64,000 nucleotides of DNA from Aliterella atlantica CENA595. GTDB lineage: Bacteria; Cyanobacteriota; Cyanobacteriia; Cyanobacteriales; Chroococcidiopsidaceae. The DNA lies in assembly GCF_000952155.1 (NCBI RefSeq), contig NZ_JYON01000005.1, forward strand, positions 1 to 64,000. Reading direction: 5' to 3'. How positions within the stretch are numbered: the first letter of the stretch is position 1; each line of letters starts with the position of its first letter. Below, piece after piece: positions 1-9,656 of the stretch. A program made the translations under genes and the position numbers. The notes beneath the pieces were generated by a model that saw only the letters and a program-made list of their open reading frames with translations, did not search any database and had not been told where the DNA came from.

Positions 1-114
1 AGCATCCGTCAGGTCGCTCGGATAAGACTTAAGCATCTTCTCAATCCGCAAGAACTACATTTCTATCCTCGTACCAGCATTCAGCAACAAACCTTCAACT
101 CAATATTTATTTAG
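1..114 (+). CDS. possible 3' end of a gene cut by the left window edge
   Basis: Frame 1 is open from the first base to a TAG at 112-114 and gives 37 residues rich in Arg, Leu and Gln. The 5' part lies outside the window. I do not recognise the protein. The open frame is short enough to be chance, although the composition looks protein-like and an AT-rich spacer (115-233) follows, as expected after a gene end. Confidence 0.35.
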   Translation, partial: SIRQVARIRLKHLLNPQELHFYPRTSIQQQTFNSIFI

Positions 115-233
115 AAACAAGCTCTAAACTTAGAGATTTAGCAATCCAACTGTTCATTAAAATATCAAATAACTTATTATCAATAGCTAAGACGTATTTA
201 TATCTATTTAGTTTCAGAGCGAGATAACTAAGG

Positions 234-542
234 TTATAGAATCCATTCTGAAGCGCGATCGCCCAAATCTAAGGGAATACTAACAGCCTTACCCAAACGC
301 GGACGTTCTTTTGTCTCCTGAATAAACATCTCTACCTGCAACGTTCCTCCAAATCCATGTAAGTAAGTTGCGATCGCATCCAAATGCGCTTGATACTCCA
401 TCTCTGTTAGCGGAAACGAAGCTTGCTCTAAATACTTCCACATTACTTGCAAAAATACCTTCCCCTGAGTGCGTCGCAACTGCACGTCATAAGAACGTCC
501 CCATTTTTTCAGCAATAGCTGGCGTAAATCTTGTCCTGTCAT
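234..542 (-). CDS. DUF3067 family protein
   Basis: This small soluble protein of 102 residues belongs to the DUF3067 family, which is conserved in cyanobacteria and plastids and has no established function. The family signature is strong: MTGQDLRQLLLKKWGRSYDV near the start, then an LQVMWKYLEQASFPL stretch and a YLHGFGG segment. I chose the ATG at 542 over an upstream TTG at 554 because family members begin at MTGQ. It is divergent from petC across a roughly 220-base spacer that must hold both promoters. Family assignment is from recalled sequence similarity; any role in cytochrome b6f assembly would be speculation from position only. Confidence 0.85.
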   Translation of the reverse strand: MTGQDLRQLLLKKWGRSYDVQLRRTQGKVFLQVMWKYLEQASFPLTEMEYQAHLDAIATYLHGFGGTLQVEMFIQETKERPRLGKAVSIPLDLGDRASEWIL

Positions 543-766
543 GGCTTTTGCCAAAATTTACATTTCTTTACAATGTAGAGTTAAGTAACTCAAGTATGAT
601 ACCAATATAAAGAAATGTAATATGCCTCCGATCGCGTTTAACAATATTCTAGATAAGAGGAATTTTTATATTTTTGTCAGTCGTGGCAGTTCGACACAGG
701 CGATAAGCATTCTGGGAAACCTCAGATAAGTTAACAAAGATCCAAGAAGAGAAAAGAGCAAAAAGT

Positions 767-1306
767 ATGGCGCAGATGTCAGAATCAAGAGATGTCCCAG
801 ATATGGGTCGTCGTCAATTTATGAACTTGCTAGCTTTTGGCACTGTTACAGGGACAGCTTTAGGGGCGCTGTATCCAGTAGTCAAATACTTTATTCCACC
901 GTCTAGCGGTGGCGGCGGCGGCGGCGTAACCGCAAAAGATGCATTAGGCAACGATATCAGCGTCAGCAAATTTTTAGAAGGCAAAAATCCAGGCGATCGC
1001 GCATTAGCACAAGGACTAAAAGGCGATCCGACATATATTGTTGTCGATACCAAAGAATCAGTCAAAGACTACGGTATTAACGCCGTTTGCACGCACTTAG
1101 GCTGCGTAGTACCTTGGAACGGCAGTGAAAACAAATTTATGTGTCCTTGTCACGGTTCTCAGTACGATAGCGCAGGTAAAGTAGTACGCGGACCTGCACC
1201 TCGGTCGTTGGCATTAGTACACGCCAAGGTAGAAGACGACAAAATCGGCTTAACGCAGTGGACGGAAACAGACTTCCGCACAGGCGAAGAACCTTGGTGG
1301 GCGTAA
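767..1306 (+). CDS. petC: cytochrome b6f Rieske iron-sulfur subunit
   Basis: This is the [2Fe-2S] subunit of the cytochrome b6f complex, which passes electrons from plastoquinol to cytochrome f at the lumenal side of the thylakoid. The 179 residues are full length. An N-terminal MGRRQFMN stretch precedes one transmembrane helix (about 20-42), followed by a glycine hinge (about residues 47-52). The cluster motifs are C108-T-H110-L-G-C113 and C126-P-C128-H129-G-S. By family knowledge C108, H110, C126 and H129 bind the cluster and C113-C128 form the disulfide. The start MAQ matches other cyanobacterial PetC proteins. petA follows after 93 bases, the usual petCA operon. Confidence 0.97.
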   Translation: MAQMSESRDVPDMGRRQFMNLLAFGTVTGTALGALYPVVKYFIPPSSGGGGGGVTAKDALGNDISVSKFLEGKNPGDRALAQGLKGDPTYIVVDTKESVKDYGINAVCTHLGCVVPWNGSENKFMCPCHGSQYDSAGKVVRGPAPRSLALVHAKVEDDKIGLTQWTETDFRTGEEPWWA

Positions 1307-1307
1307 A

Positions 1308-1341
1308 CAGTTACCAGTTACCAGTGACCAGTGACCAGTTA
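1308..1341 (+). repeat. short tandem ACCAGT-type repeats between petC and petA
   Basis: The petC-petA spacer carries consecutive copies of TTACCAG and TGACCAG. Similar TGACCAGTGA text recurs near 59727. Such short tandem repeats are common in cyanobacterial intergenic DNA. No function can be read from the sequence. Confidence 0.6.
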
Positions 1342-1399
1342 GTAATTAAGTTTTGGTCACTGTTTAAATTAGTCCTTGTCATAGAAACGTTTGTTACAG

Positions 1400-2386
1400 A
1401 TGAAAAAAGTATTTGCAGCAAAATCGCCTCGTAGAGTGGGGGCGATGTTCAAAACAGCGATACTAGCGATCGCCACTATTGCCTTCTTTTTGGCTAGCGA
1501 TGTAGCCTTACCTCAAGCAGCTTCCGCGTATCCATTTTGGGCGCAGCAATCTTACCCTGAGACACCCCGCGAACCGACAGGGCGAATTGTTTGCGCTAAC
1601 TGCCATTTAGCCGCCAAACCGACCCAAGTAGAAGTACCACAATCAGTTTTGCCAGATACAGTATTTGAGGCTGTAGTCAAAATTCCTTACGATACCAACG
1701 TCCAGCAAGTAGTTAGCGACGGTACGAAAGGCGGCTTGCAAGTCGGCGCTGTGTTAATGCTACCTGAAGGCTTCAAAATTGCGCCTCCAGAAAGAATTCC
1801 TGAAGAGATGAAGGAAAAAGTTGGCGATTTATATTTCCAACCATACCGTGAAGACCAAGACAACGTTGTAATCGTCGGTCCATTACCTGGCGAACAGTAT
1901 CAAGAAATAGTCTTCCCAGTCCTATCACCCGATCCCAAGAACGATAAAAACATCCACTTTGGCAAATACGCCGTTCACGTAGGTGGAAACCGAGGACGCG
2001 GACAAGTTTATCCTACAGGTGAAAAGAGCAATAACACAGTCTACAACGCTTCTGTAGATGGCACTATTACTAACATTGCCTCTGTAGCAGAAGGTGGCTA
2101 TCAAGTTACAATTGCAACGGGCGAAGGTGAAAACACAGTAGAAACAATCCCCGCCGGACCGGAATTAATCGTTTCTCAAGGGCAAGAAGTCAAGATTGGC
2201 GATGCCTTAACTAGCAATCCCAACGTAGGCGGATTCGGTCAAGCCGACGGCGAAATAGTCCTGCAAAGCGCCACCCGCATTCGTTGGTTAATCGTCTTCC
2301 TAACTGGCATCATGCTATCGCAAATTATGCTAGTTCTTAAGAAGAAGCAAGTAGAGAAAGTTCAAGCAGCAGAAATGAACTTCTAA
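1400..2386 (+). CDS. petA: cytochrome f (apocytochrome f)
   Basis: Cytochrome f is the c-type haem subunit of cytochrome b6f and reduces plastocyanin or cytochrome c6 in the lumen. A 43-residue signal peptide ends in ASA, giving a mature chain that starts with Tyr-44 (YPFWAQ); its amino group is the known sixth haem ligand. The haem motif is C65-A-N-C68-H69. A single C-terminal membrane anchor ([19 protein letters not shown]) is followed by [15 protein letters not shown], the typical family end. The ATG at 1400 is preferred to an in-frame TTG at 1391. A rho-independent terminator follows the stop closely. Confidence 0.97.
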   Translation: MKKVFAAKSPRRVGAMFKTAILAIATIAFFLASDVALPQAASAYPFWAQQSYPETPREPTGRIVCANCHLAAKPTQVEVPQSVLPDTVFEAVVKIPYDTNVQQVVSDGTKGGLQVGAVLMLPEGFKIAPPERIPEEMKEKVGDLYFQPYREDQDNVVIVGPLPGEQYQEIVFPVLSPDPKNDKNIHFGKYAVHVGGNRGRGQVYPTGEKSNNTVYNASVDGTITNIASVAEGGYQVTIATGEGENTVETIPAGPELIVSQGQEVKIGDALTSNPNVGGFGQADGEIVLQSATRIRWLIVFLTGIMLSQIMLVLKKKQVEKVQAAEMNF

Positions 2387-2410
2387 ATCTATCTCGAATA
2401 GTTAGCATAA

Positions 2411-2437
2411 GACAGGTTATAATACCTGTCTTTTTTT
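2411..2437 (+). terminator. rho-independent terminator of petCA
   Basis: A 7-bp perfect stem (GACAGGT / ACCTGTC) with a 6-base loop is followed directly by seven T residues. It lies 24 bases after the petA stop codon. Confidence 0.9.
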
Positions 2438-2659
2438 ATACTCGCGAACACAATCAGAAAAAATCACCAATCTTACCTAAAGATTGACCATTGAAAATTA
2501 TATTTATGCAGACTAAATTAGTTAAGTAGAAAAGCATCTATTACTTCTTTATATCATCCAACTGCTGCAATATTAAAGCTAGCAAGTAAAGTATTTATTT
2601 AAACAAATTAAATAAACCTATCTATTCTAGGACGAAGTTATTTTTCCTATTAAGTCGCT

Positions 2660-3937
2660 ATGCCATTAAATGTAAGAGAATTTTTTAACGCCTGCAATCC
2701 TAGCAAAACAATAAACATGGAAATTGCTAAGGAAAGGAAATATTATATAAACTTCTCTTCAGTGCGTGGTGTAGAAATAGTTGAAGAACTAGGACAAACG
2801 ATCTCCCTTTCCGACGAACCAACTTGTCAACTATTTACAGGACACATTGGCTGCGGAAAATCGACCGAACTTCTGCGCTTAAAGCAAGAACTACAACAGC
2901 AATCATTTCACGTAGTTTACTTTGAATCTAGCCAATACTTAGATTTAGCAGATGTCGATATTAGCGATATTTTACTACTAATTGCTCGTAAAGTTAGCGA
3001 AAGTTTAACAAGCCTGGGTATCAAACTTAAACCAGGATATTTTACTGCTTTATTTAAAGACATTGGCGAATTATTGCAGACACCAGTAGATATTTCCTTG
3101 GGCTTAGAGTTTGGGGTTGCTAAAATTGCGGCTATAACCAAAGAAGATCCTAGACTTCGCAATCAATTAAGAGATTATTTGGAAAATAGAAATAGCGATA
3201 TTATTCAATCTATTAACGACGAAATAATTATTCCTGGCATTGAAAAACTGCAACAGATAGGCAAACAAGGCTTAGTAGTAATAGTAGATAACTTAGATAA
3301 AATAGACGATCGCCCTAAAGCTTGGGGAAGACCGCAGCCAGAGTATTTATTCATAGATAGAGGCGATAAATTAAGACATCTCAAATGTCACGTAGTTTAT
3401 ACCATTCCGTTAGGACTAATTTTCTGTAATGAGTATGGAACTTTGCAAAATATTTTAGGTAGCGTTAAAGTTTTACCAATGGTTCCAGTGCAACTACGAA
3501 ATGGTCGAGATTATCCACAAGGAATAGCTTTATTGCGTCAAATGGTTATGGCTAGGGCTTTTCCCGATCTTAAACCAGATATACGCATAACTTTAGTTGC
3601 GGAAGTTTTTGAAAATATAGAGATATTAGATCGATTGTGCTACGTTAGCGGCGGTCATGTCAGAAATTTATTGAGACTACTTTATACTTGTATTCCTAAA
3701 AAACGTCCGCCTCTTTCTTTAGAAGTTTTAGAAAATGTAATTAGGCAAAGACGTAATGAATTAACCTTGCCAATTAACTTAGAGCAAAAGTGGGAGTTAC
3801 TTAGAGAAATAGAAGCAGAAAAGCAAATTACCAAAGAAAACGGCTACGCAACTTTACTCCGTAGTATGGTCGTATTTGAATACCGCGACCCTGATGGATC
3901 TTGGTTTGATATCAATCCAATTTTAAAAGATATTTAA
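2660..3937 (+). CDS. P-loop NTPase, partner of the STAND-WD40 protein
   Basis: This predicted cytoplasmic ATPase of 425 residues has a clear Walker A at G61-HIGCGKST and a Walker B at about 206-213 (VVIVDNLD). The C-terminal part has a GGHVRNLLRLL segment and then a helix-rich stretch ending in SMVVFEYRDPDGSWFDINPIL, which looks like a winged-helix of the kind found in AAA/STAND ATPases. It sits 3 bases before the next gene, so the two are almost certainly co-transcribed and probably work together. I do not recognise a named family. No nuclease, protease or membrane segment is visible. The 222-base AT-rich spacer upstream holds no gene. Confidence 0.8.
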   Translation: MPLNVREFFNACNPSKTINMEIAKERKYYINFSSVRGVEIVEELGQTISLSDEPTCQLFTGHIGCGKSTELLRLKQELQQQSFHVVYFESSQYLDLADVDISDILLLIARKVSESLTSLGIKLKPGYFTALFKDIGELLQTPVDISLGLEFGVAKIAAITKEDPRLRNQLRDYLENRNSDIIQSINDEIIIPGIEKLQQIGKQGLVVIVDNLDKIDDRPKAWGRPQPEYLFIDRGDKLRHLKCHVVYTIPLGLIFCNEYGTLQNILGSVKVLPMVPVQLRNGRDYPQGIALLRQMVMARAFPDLKPDIRITLVAEVFENIEILDRLCYVSGGHVRNLLRLLYTCIPKKRPPLSLEVLENVIRQRRNELTLPINLEQKWELLREIEAEKQITKENGYATLLRSMVVFEYRDPDGSWFDINPILKDI

Positions 3938-3940
3938 ACT

Positions 3941-6900
3941 ATGTCTAAGTTGCGTCAATCTGAAGACATAACTGCTTACAATCAAGAGTCTTTAGAGGCG
4001 CTAATTCAAGCTATCGATTTATCTCAAGGACAATTTACGCTAATTTTAATACGTTGCAATTATGCCAGCGTGCGCGAACAAATAATTTATCAATTACAAA
4101 AACAATGTCCAGTTAGAATTGAAAGTTTAGCTCTACAAAAGTCAGTAAGAACTTTATACAGCACGATTAAAACAAGTTTAAGCGATCGCACTCCCGCAGC
4201 TTTGATGGTACGAGGCTTAGAATCAGTCAGTGCCATCGAACAAGTATTAGTTGCAACTAACCAAGTTAGAGAAGAATTTCGCAAAATATTTCCTTTTCCG
4301 CTCTTAATTTGGGTCACTGACGAAGTATTGCAAAAAATGATTCGGTTAGCGCCAGACTTTGAAAGTTGGGCAACAACTTATGAATTTGCGATCGCAACTA
4401 AAGAACTAATTAGCTTCCTTGTACAAACGACTGATGAAGTATTTGCCAAAGTTCTAGAAATGGGTGCAGGTAAGTTTCTTGACAATGCAGCCTTGAACTT
4501 AGAAATTGGTTCTTCCCGTCGGTTTCAACTAGAATCAGCGTGGCGAGACTTGCAAGCACGCGGCATAAATTTGCAGCCAGAACTAGCAGCTAGCTTAGAA
4601 TTCGTCCTCGGACGCGACGCTAGTAGCTCAATGGAGCAGTCTTTGCAACACTACGAGCGCAGTTTGGCATTTTGGCAACAAAGCAGTAACTTGGAGCGAA
4701 AAGGCTGCTTATTGTTCTCTATAGGATTGTGGTGGCGTACCTACGCCGTACTACATCGGGCGCAGTACGATCGCGCTTGTACTAAAGCTAAAGAGTATTA
4801 TCAACAATGTATTGCTACTTTCGAGCAAGCCAATCGCCCAGACTTACAGGCTAAATTTATTAACGCTTTGGGCGATGTCTTGCAAAAACTGAAATTATGG
4901 AACGAGTTAGAAATTGTTGCAGGGCAAGCTCTGAATCTGCATAAAATTGATAGCGATGCAGTTAGACTTGCTTATGCTTACGGCTTGCTAGCAGAAGTTG
5001 CATTAGCTAAAACCGATTGGACTCAAGCACATTTGTCTGCTCAAGAAGCATTGCAGATTTTAGCTAATGCACAGTACGTCCAATCTACTCGTACCGAAGA
5101 CGACAATAGCAGCTTGAATCGAGCTAATACCTATCATCGTGGTTGGTACGTACTATTACTGGCGATCGCCCAGCAACATCTTGGTAATATTGCTAGTGCC
5201 ATCCAAAACCTAAAAACAGCCAAAGCCGAAACAAAACCGCAACACGATCCGCAATTATATATTCGGATCTTAGAGACATTGCGAGCGCTTTACTTCAATG
5301 CTGGTAAATATCTAGAAGCCTTTACCCTCAAGCAAGAACAGCGTTCTATCGAGCAGCAATACGGCTTTCGTGCTTTTATTGGTGCAGGTCAACTGCAACC
5401 CCAAGGTCAAGTTATTAATTTAGCTTTAGTGCCAAGCGATCGGCAAGCAACTGTAGCACAAATAATTGCTGCTTCTGGAAGACAACCAGATGTAGAAGCA
5501 TTACTTGTGAGAATGAGCAGTCACGATAATGCACTCACTATCTTACACGGACAATCGGGCGTAGGTAAAAGCTCGTTGATTGATGCAGGATTAGTCCCCG
5601 TACTAAAAGAACGAGGAGTAGGCGAACAATCGGCTTTACCTATCGTGTTGCGAAACTATACTGATTGGGAACAGGAATTAGGGCAAAATCTGGTAGAAGC
5701 GCTAGCAGAAAATTGGAATAATATCAATATTTCTACTCAAATAAATACCAGCAAAAAAATTTTAGAACAGTTACAACAAAACAGACAATATAATATTAAA
5801 ACTATTTTTATTTTCGATCAATTTGCTCAACTTTTCTTCGTCAAACAGCAAGCAGAAAGAAAGCCGTTTTGGGAATTTTTGCGAGATTGTTTAAATACTT
5901 CTGCTGTTAAAGTTATTATTGCTATTAGAGAAGATTATTTATATTACTTATTAGAAGCTGAACGTTTGACAGCAAATAACGGTACAAGAAACGCTATTTT
6001 AAAAGACATCTTAAGCAAAAACAATCGCTATTCTTTAGGTAATTTTTCCACTACGGAAGCCAAAGAAATTATTCAAAAATTAACAGCGCGATCGCAATTC
6101 GACCTAGAACCAGATTTAGTTGAAGAGATGGTTAAGGATCTAGGCAAGTCGGGAGAAGTTCGTCCCATTGAATTACAAGTAGTAGGGGCGCAATTACAAA
6201 CAGATAATATTCAAACATTGGAGAAGTATCGACAATTTGGACCTAAAGAAAAATTAGTCCAAAGATTTCTAGCAGAAGTAGTTAAAGATTGTGGTTCTCC
6301 TAATGAAGATATTGCCCAATTAGTTCTATATCTACTTACAGATGAAAAACTCACTCGCCCGTTAAGAACTCGCAACGAACTAATATCTGAAGCAAATAAA
6401 ATATTAAATGATTTAGCAGACAAAGAAACAGAATTAGAATTAATATTAAACATCTTTGTTGCTTCAGGTTTAGTTTCACTTTTGCAAGAAGTTCACATTC
6501 AACGCTATCAATTAGTTCACGATTATCTAATTTCTTTTATCAGACAGCAAAGTGAGAAAGGATTAATAGCCAAAATCAAGGAAGAACAAAGAAAGTCAAA
6601 ACTTATAGAAAAGCAATATAGGCAATTACAAAAATGGATATTTGCAGCTTTATTCGCCGTGCCTATGACAATTGTTATAGGAATATTAGCATATAGAGCA
6701 ACAGTATTAGCATATAAAGCAACAATAAATGCTCGGCAGGCAGAGATAGCAAAAACAAATGCTTTAATTACCTCCTCAAAAGCTTTATTAAATTCAAACC
6801 AAGAATTTGATGCCCTTGTATCCGGTTTACAAGCAGTACAAGGGTTAAAAAGCGATCGCACTCAGCAGCAAACGGAAGTCAAAGAAGTAATTCAGCAAGC

Positions 6901-8836
6901 ACTATATCAAGTTCGAGAACGCAACCGCTTAGAAGGGCATAGCGATGTAGTATTTGGGACGATATTTAGCCCAGACGGTCAGACAATTGTTTCCGTAAGT
7001 GGAGACAAAACAGTAAAACTGTGGCGACGCGATGGCACATTAATTAAAACTCTTATAGGGCATAATGATAGCGTCGTTGATGCTAGCTTTTCACCTGACG
7101 GACGAATGCTTGCTACCGCAAGTTACGATCGCACTATTAAGCTGTGGCGACGCGATGGTACTTTACTAACCACCCTTAGCGGACACAAAGACCAAATTTG
7201 GCACGTCAACTTCTCACCTGACGGGCAAATTATCGCCTCAGCAAGTCGAGATAAGACAGTAAAACTGTGGCGACGCGATGGTACTTTAATAACTACTCTC
7301 ACAGGACATCAAGGCTGGGTAGGAAGAGTAAGTTTTAGCCCTGATAATCAGCAAATCGCTTCAGCAAGTTCAGATAAGACAGTAAAATTGTGGCGGCGTA
7401 ACGGTACTTTAATAACTACTCTTAAAGGTCATACCTCTACTGTACTAGATGTCGTATTTTCTCCTGACGGTCAAATTATTGCTTCAGCAAGTTCCGACAA
7501 TACTGTAAGGTTGTGGCGACGCAATGGGACTTTACTAACAACTCTTAAAGGCCACAACGCCGAAGTTTACCGCGTCAGTTTTAGCCCCAACAGTCAATTA
7601 ATCGCCTCAGCTAGTGCCGACAACACAGTAAAATTGTGGCAGCGTAATGGCAAATTATTCAATACCTTAAGAGGTCATAGTGCTGAAGTTTATCGCGTCA
7701 ATTTTAGCCCTGACGGTCAATCAGTTGCCTCAGCTAGCGCTGACAAGACAGTAAAATTGTGGCGGCGTAGCGGTACTTTGCTTGCTACTTTGACGGGACA
7801 CAAAGATAGCGTAATTGATATAAGCTTTAGTCCTGACGGCAATACGCTTGCTTCAGCAAGTTACGACAAGACAGTAAAACTTTGGCAACTGCGCGGCACA
7901 TACGGCACTTATTTAATCGGGCATATCAATGGAGTATATAGCACTAGCTTTAGTCCTGACGGGCAGCAAATCGCTTCAGCTAGTGCTGACGACACGATTA
8001 AGCTATGGCAGCGTGACGGTACTTTGCTAAGAACTATTTCAGGTAATAGTAATGGCGTATATAGCATTAGTTTTAGCCCAGACGGAAGTGCGATCGCTTC
8101 AGCAAGTTTAGATAACACAATCAAACTGTGGCGGCGCAACGGCGATTTATTCAAAACCTTAGCAGGACATTCTAATTCTGTGTACGATGTCAGCTTTAGC
8201 CCTGATAGTCAAATATTTGCCTCTGCTAGTGCAGATAATACAGTCAGATTGTGGCGACGCGATGGTACTTTACTAAAAACCCTGACAGGACATCAAGATA
8301 TAGTTTATGGAGTGAGCTTTAGTCCTGACGGTCAGATTGTAGCTTCAGCCAGTTTAGACGATACGATTAAAATTTGGCGACGCGATGGCACATTAATCAA
8401 AACTATTGCTGGAAATAGTAACGGAGTTTACGATGTCAGTTTTAGTCCTGACGGTCAAATCATCGCCTCAGCCAGTGGATATGGGACAGTAAAGTTGTGG
8501 CGCAGTGACGGAACCTTATTCAAAACCCTAGTAGGACACAAAAATTCAGTATTTCGCGTCAGTTTTAGCCCAGACGGACAGAAAATCGCTTCAGCTAGTG
8601 GAGATGGGACGGTAAAAATCTGGCGGCGCGATGGTACATTACTGACTACTCTTATCGGGCATAAAGCAGGAGTAATTGATGTTAGTTTTGCCCCAGATAG
8701 CAAATCCGTTGCCTCAGCCAGTAACGATAACACTGTAATTGTTTGGACTTTATTAGATGACTTAGTTGTGTCAAGCTGTAATTGGTTGAGAGATTATCTA
8801 AAAACTGAAGGCAATGATAGTTTGTGTAGTAAATAA
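3941..8836 (+). CDS. STAND NTPase (nSTAND1-like) with TPR-like helices and 15 WD40 repeats
   Basis: The 1631 residues read as follows. Residues 1-170 are an alpha/beta domain without a P-loop that still has LILIRCN, ALMVRGLESV and FPLLIWVTDE strands. About 225-460 are helical, TPR-like. An NTPase domain has Walker A G537-QSGVGKSS and Walker B IFIFD626Q, as in nSTAND1 proteins. One membrane-like helix lies at about 899-917. Fifteen 41-residue WD40 repeats run from about 998, with GH...FSPDGQ..ASAS.D.TVKLWRRDGT consensus. A conserved tail (SCNWLRDYL) closes the protein. Proteins of this build act as ligand-triggered switches; which signal or output applies here is unknown. It is co-transcribed with the upstream ATPase. 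No effector domain is recognisable, so the output may come from the N-terminus or another gene. Confidence 0.88.
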   Translation: MSKLRQSEDITAYNQESLEALIQAIDLSQGQFTLILIRCNYASVREQIIYQLQKQCPVRIESLALQKSVRTLYSTIKTSLSDRTPAALMVRGLESVSAIEQVLVATNQVREEFRKIFPFPLLIWVTDEVLQKMIRLAPDFESWATTYEFAIATKELISFLVQTTDEVFAKVLEMGAGKFLDNAALNLEIGSSRRFQLESAWRDLQARGINLQPELAASLEFVLGRDASSSMEQSLQHYERSLAFWQQSSNLERKGCLLFSIGLWWRTYAVLHRAQYDRACTKAKEYYQQCIATFEQANRPDLQAKFINALGDVLQKLKLWNELEIVAGQALNLHKIDSDAVRLAYAYGLLAEVALAKTDWTQAHLSAQEALQILANAQYVQSTRTEDDNSSLNRANTYHRGWYVLLLAIAQQHLGNIASAIQNLKTAKAETKPQHDPQLYIRILETLRALYFNAGKYLEAFTLKQEQRSIEQQYGFRAFIGAGQLQPQGQVINLALVPSDRQATVAQIIAASGRQPDVEALLVRMSSHDNALTILHGQSGVGKSSLIDAGLVPVLKERGVGEQSALPIVLRNYTDWEQELGQNLVEALAENWNNINISTQINTSKKILEQLQQNRQYNIKTIFIFDQFAQLFFVKQQAERKPFWEFLRDCLNTSAVKVIIAIREDYLYYLLEAERLTANNGTRNAILKDILSKNNRYSLGNFSTTEAKEIIQKLTARSQFDLEPDLVEEMVKDLGKSGEVRPIELQVVGAQLQTDNIQTLEKYRQFGPKEKLVQRFLAEVVKDCGSPNEDIAQLVLYLLTDEKLTRPLRTRNELISEANKILNDLADKETELELILNIFVASGLVSLLQEVHIQRYQLVHDYLISFIRQQSEKGLIAKIKEEQRKSKLIEKQYRQLQKWIFAALFAVPMTIVIGILAYRATVLAYKATINARQAEIAKTNALITSSKALLNSNQEFDALVSGLQAVQGLKSDRTQQQTEVKEVIQQALYQVRERNRLEGHSDVVFGTIFSPDGQTIVSVSGDKTVKLWRRDGTLIKTLIGHNDSVVDASFSPDGRMLATASYDRTIKLWRRDGTLLTTLSGHKDQIWHVNFSPDGQIIASASRDKTVKLWRRDGTLITTLTGHQGWVGRVSFSPDNQQIASASSDKTVKLWRRNGTLITTLKGHTSTVLDVVFSPDGQIIASASSDNTVRLWRRNGTLLTTLKGHNAEVYRVSFSPNSQLIASASADNTVKLWQRNGKLFNTLRGHSAEVYRVNFSPDGQSVASASADKTVKLWRRSGTLLATLTGHKDSVIDISFSPDGNTLASASYDKTVKLWQLRGTYGTYLIGHINGVYSTSFSPDGQQIASASADDTIKLWQRDGTLLRTISGNSNGVYSISFSPDGSAIASASLDNTIKLWRRNGDLFKTLAGHSNSVYDVSFSPDSQIFASASADNTVRLWRRDGTLLKTLTGHQDIVYGVSFSPDGQIVASASLDDTIKIWRRDGTLIKTIAGNSNGVYDVSFSPDGQIIASASGYGTVKLWRSDGTLFKTLVGHKNSVFRVSFSPDGQKIASASGDGTVKIWRRDGTLLTTLIGHKAGVIDVSFAPDSKSVASASNDNTVIVWTLLDDLVVSSCNWLRDYLKTEGNDSLCSK

Positions 8837-8946
8837 AAATACTACTATTAACAAACATATATAAGCAATTGTAATTTATTGCTAGTCTTAACCGCGACTG
8901 CTGATAGCACAATTATGATTGCACACGAGCAAGAGCCTATATTTTA

Positions 8947-9501
8947 CTACGTTTCCCTTTCCCCTGCCTGTATAGATTGCTTGCTTTGAGTATCTTCAAG
9001 ACGGAACAGAGAAATTTGCTTGTAACCGAGTTCGATCTCAAATTGATCGCCAGGCTTTAAGCCCATCGCCTGAATCTGACTGGCACAAATCGTAATTTGA
9101 CCGTTATTATCTACCTTAACGCGATGTTTCGGTTGCCGAGCGAGTCCATTTTTTGGGTTCTCTCGATCTAAAAACAAACCCTTTGCTGCTAACAAGGCAT
9201 CATAAAAATCACTTAAGTTGATGCAAGTTTGGTTGGTTTTTGTGACGGTATAATAGCCAGATATCCTTGCCAGTTCTCGTTCTGGCAAATGCATTAATCC
9301 ATTGAGTTTTTGCAGTAGAGTTTCCCCTGTTAAACGATTAGAGGCTGATTCTACTGACTCAACAGAATTATTTAGTGATTGAATCTCTAGCTTAATTTCC
9401 TCTGGCGATGTTTGTTCGACCTCAGCCAGTAAGTTAATTGCTTTATCTAATAGTATTGAACTATCCCAAAAGCGAGTGGAATGAGGCAAGACTAATTGCA
9501 C
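8947..9501 (-). CDS. AbrB-like transcriptional regulator (cyAbrB type) with an N-terminal extension
   Basis: Residues from about 57 on match cyanobacterial AbrB regulators: LTGETLLQKLNGLMHLPERE, then GYYTVTKTNQTCINLSDFYD and ALLAAKG, and a C-terminal SpoVT/AbrB-type half with GQITICASQIQAMGLKPGDQFEI. These DNA-binding proteins control carbon, nitrogen and secondary metabolism genes in cyanobacteria. About 57 extra residues precede the usual start. The only in-frame start for them is the GTG at 9501, without a visible Shine-Dalgarno. The open frame continues upstream to about 9560 without a start codon, so the N-terminus may be a fused remnant. The specific target genes cannot be told. Confidence 0.8.
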   Translation of the reverse strand: MQLVLPHSTRFWDSSILLDKAINLLAEVEQTSPEEIKLEIQSLNNSVESVESASNRLTGETLLQKLNGLMHLPERELARISGYYTVTKTNQTCINLSDFYDALLAAKGLFLDRENPKNGLARQPKHRVKVDNNGQITICASQIQAMGLKPGDQFEIELGYKQISLFRLEDTQSKQSIQAGERET

Positions 9502-9656
9502 TGGTCTATCTAAATCGTCAGTACAATTTTGAAATACTATTAAATTTTGATTTGGATGATGAACTTACCTCCAGCCAGTTCTTTTCACGTAAGATATAAC
9601 TTTATTCAGCCAAAGGTTTGCGAGGTAGGAAGCATCAGATATTACTATAGACATAG

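Noticed and set aside
6925-8770. Regular 123-bp repeats as a CRISPR-like or minisatellite array
   Set aside because: They are in-frame WD40 coding units with family consensus; there are no unique spacers.
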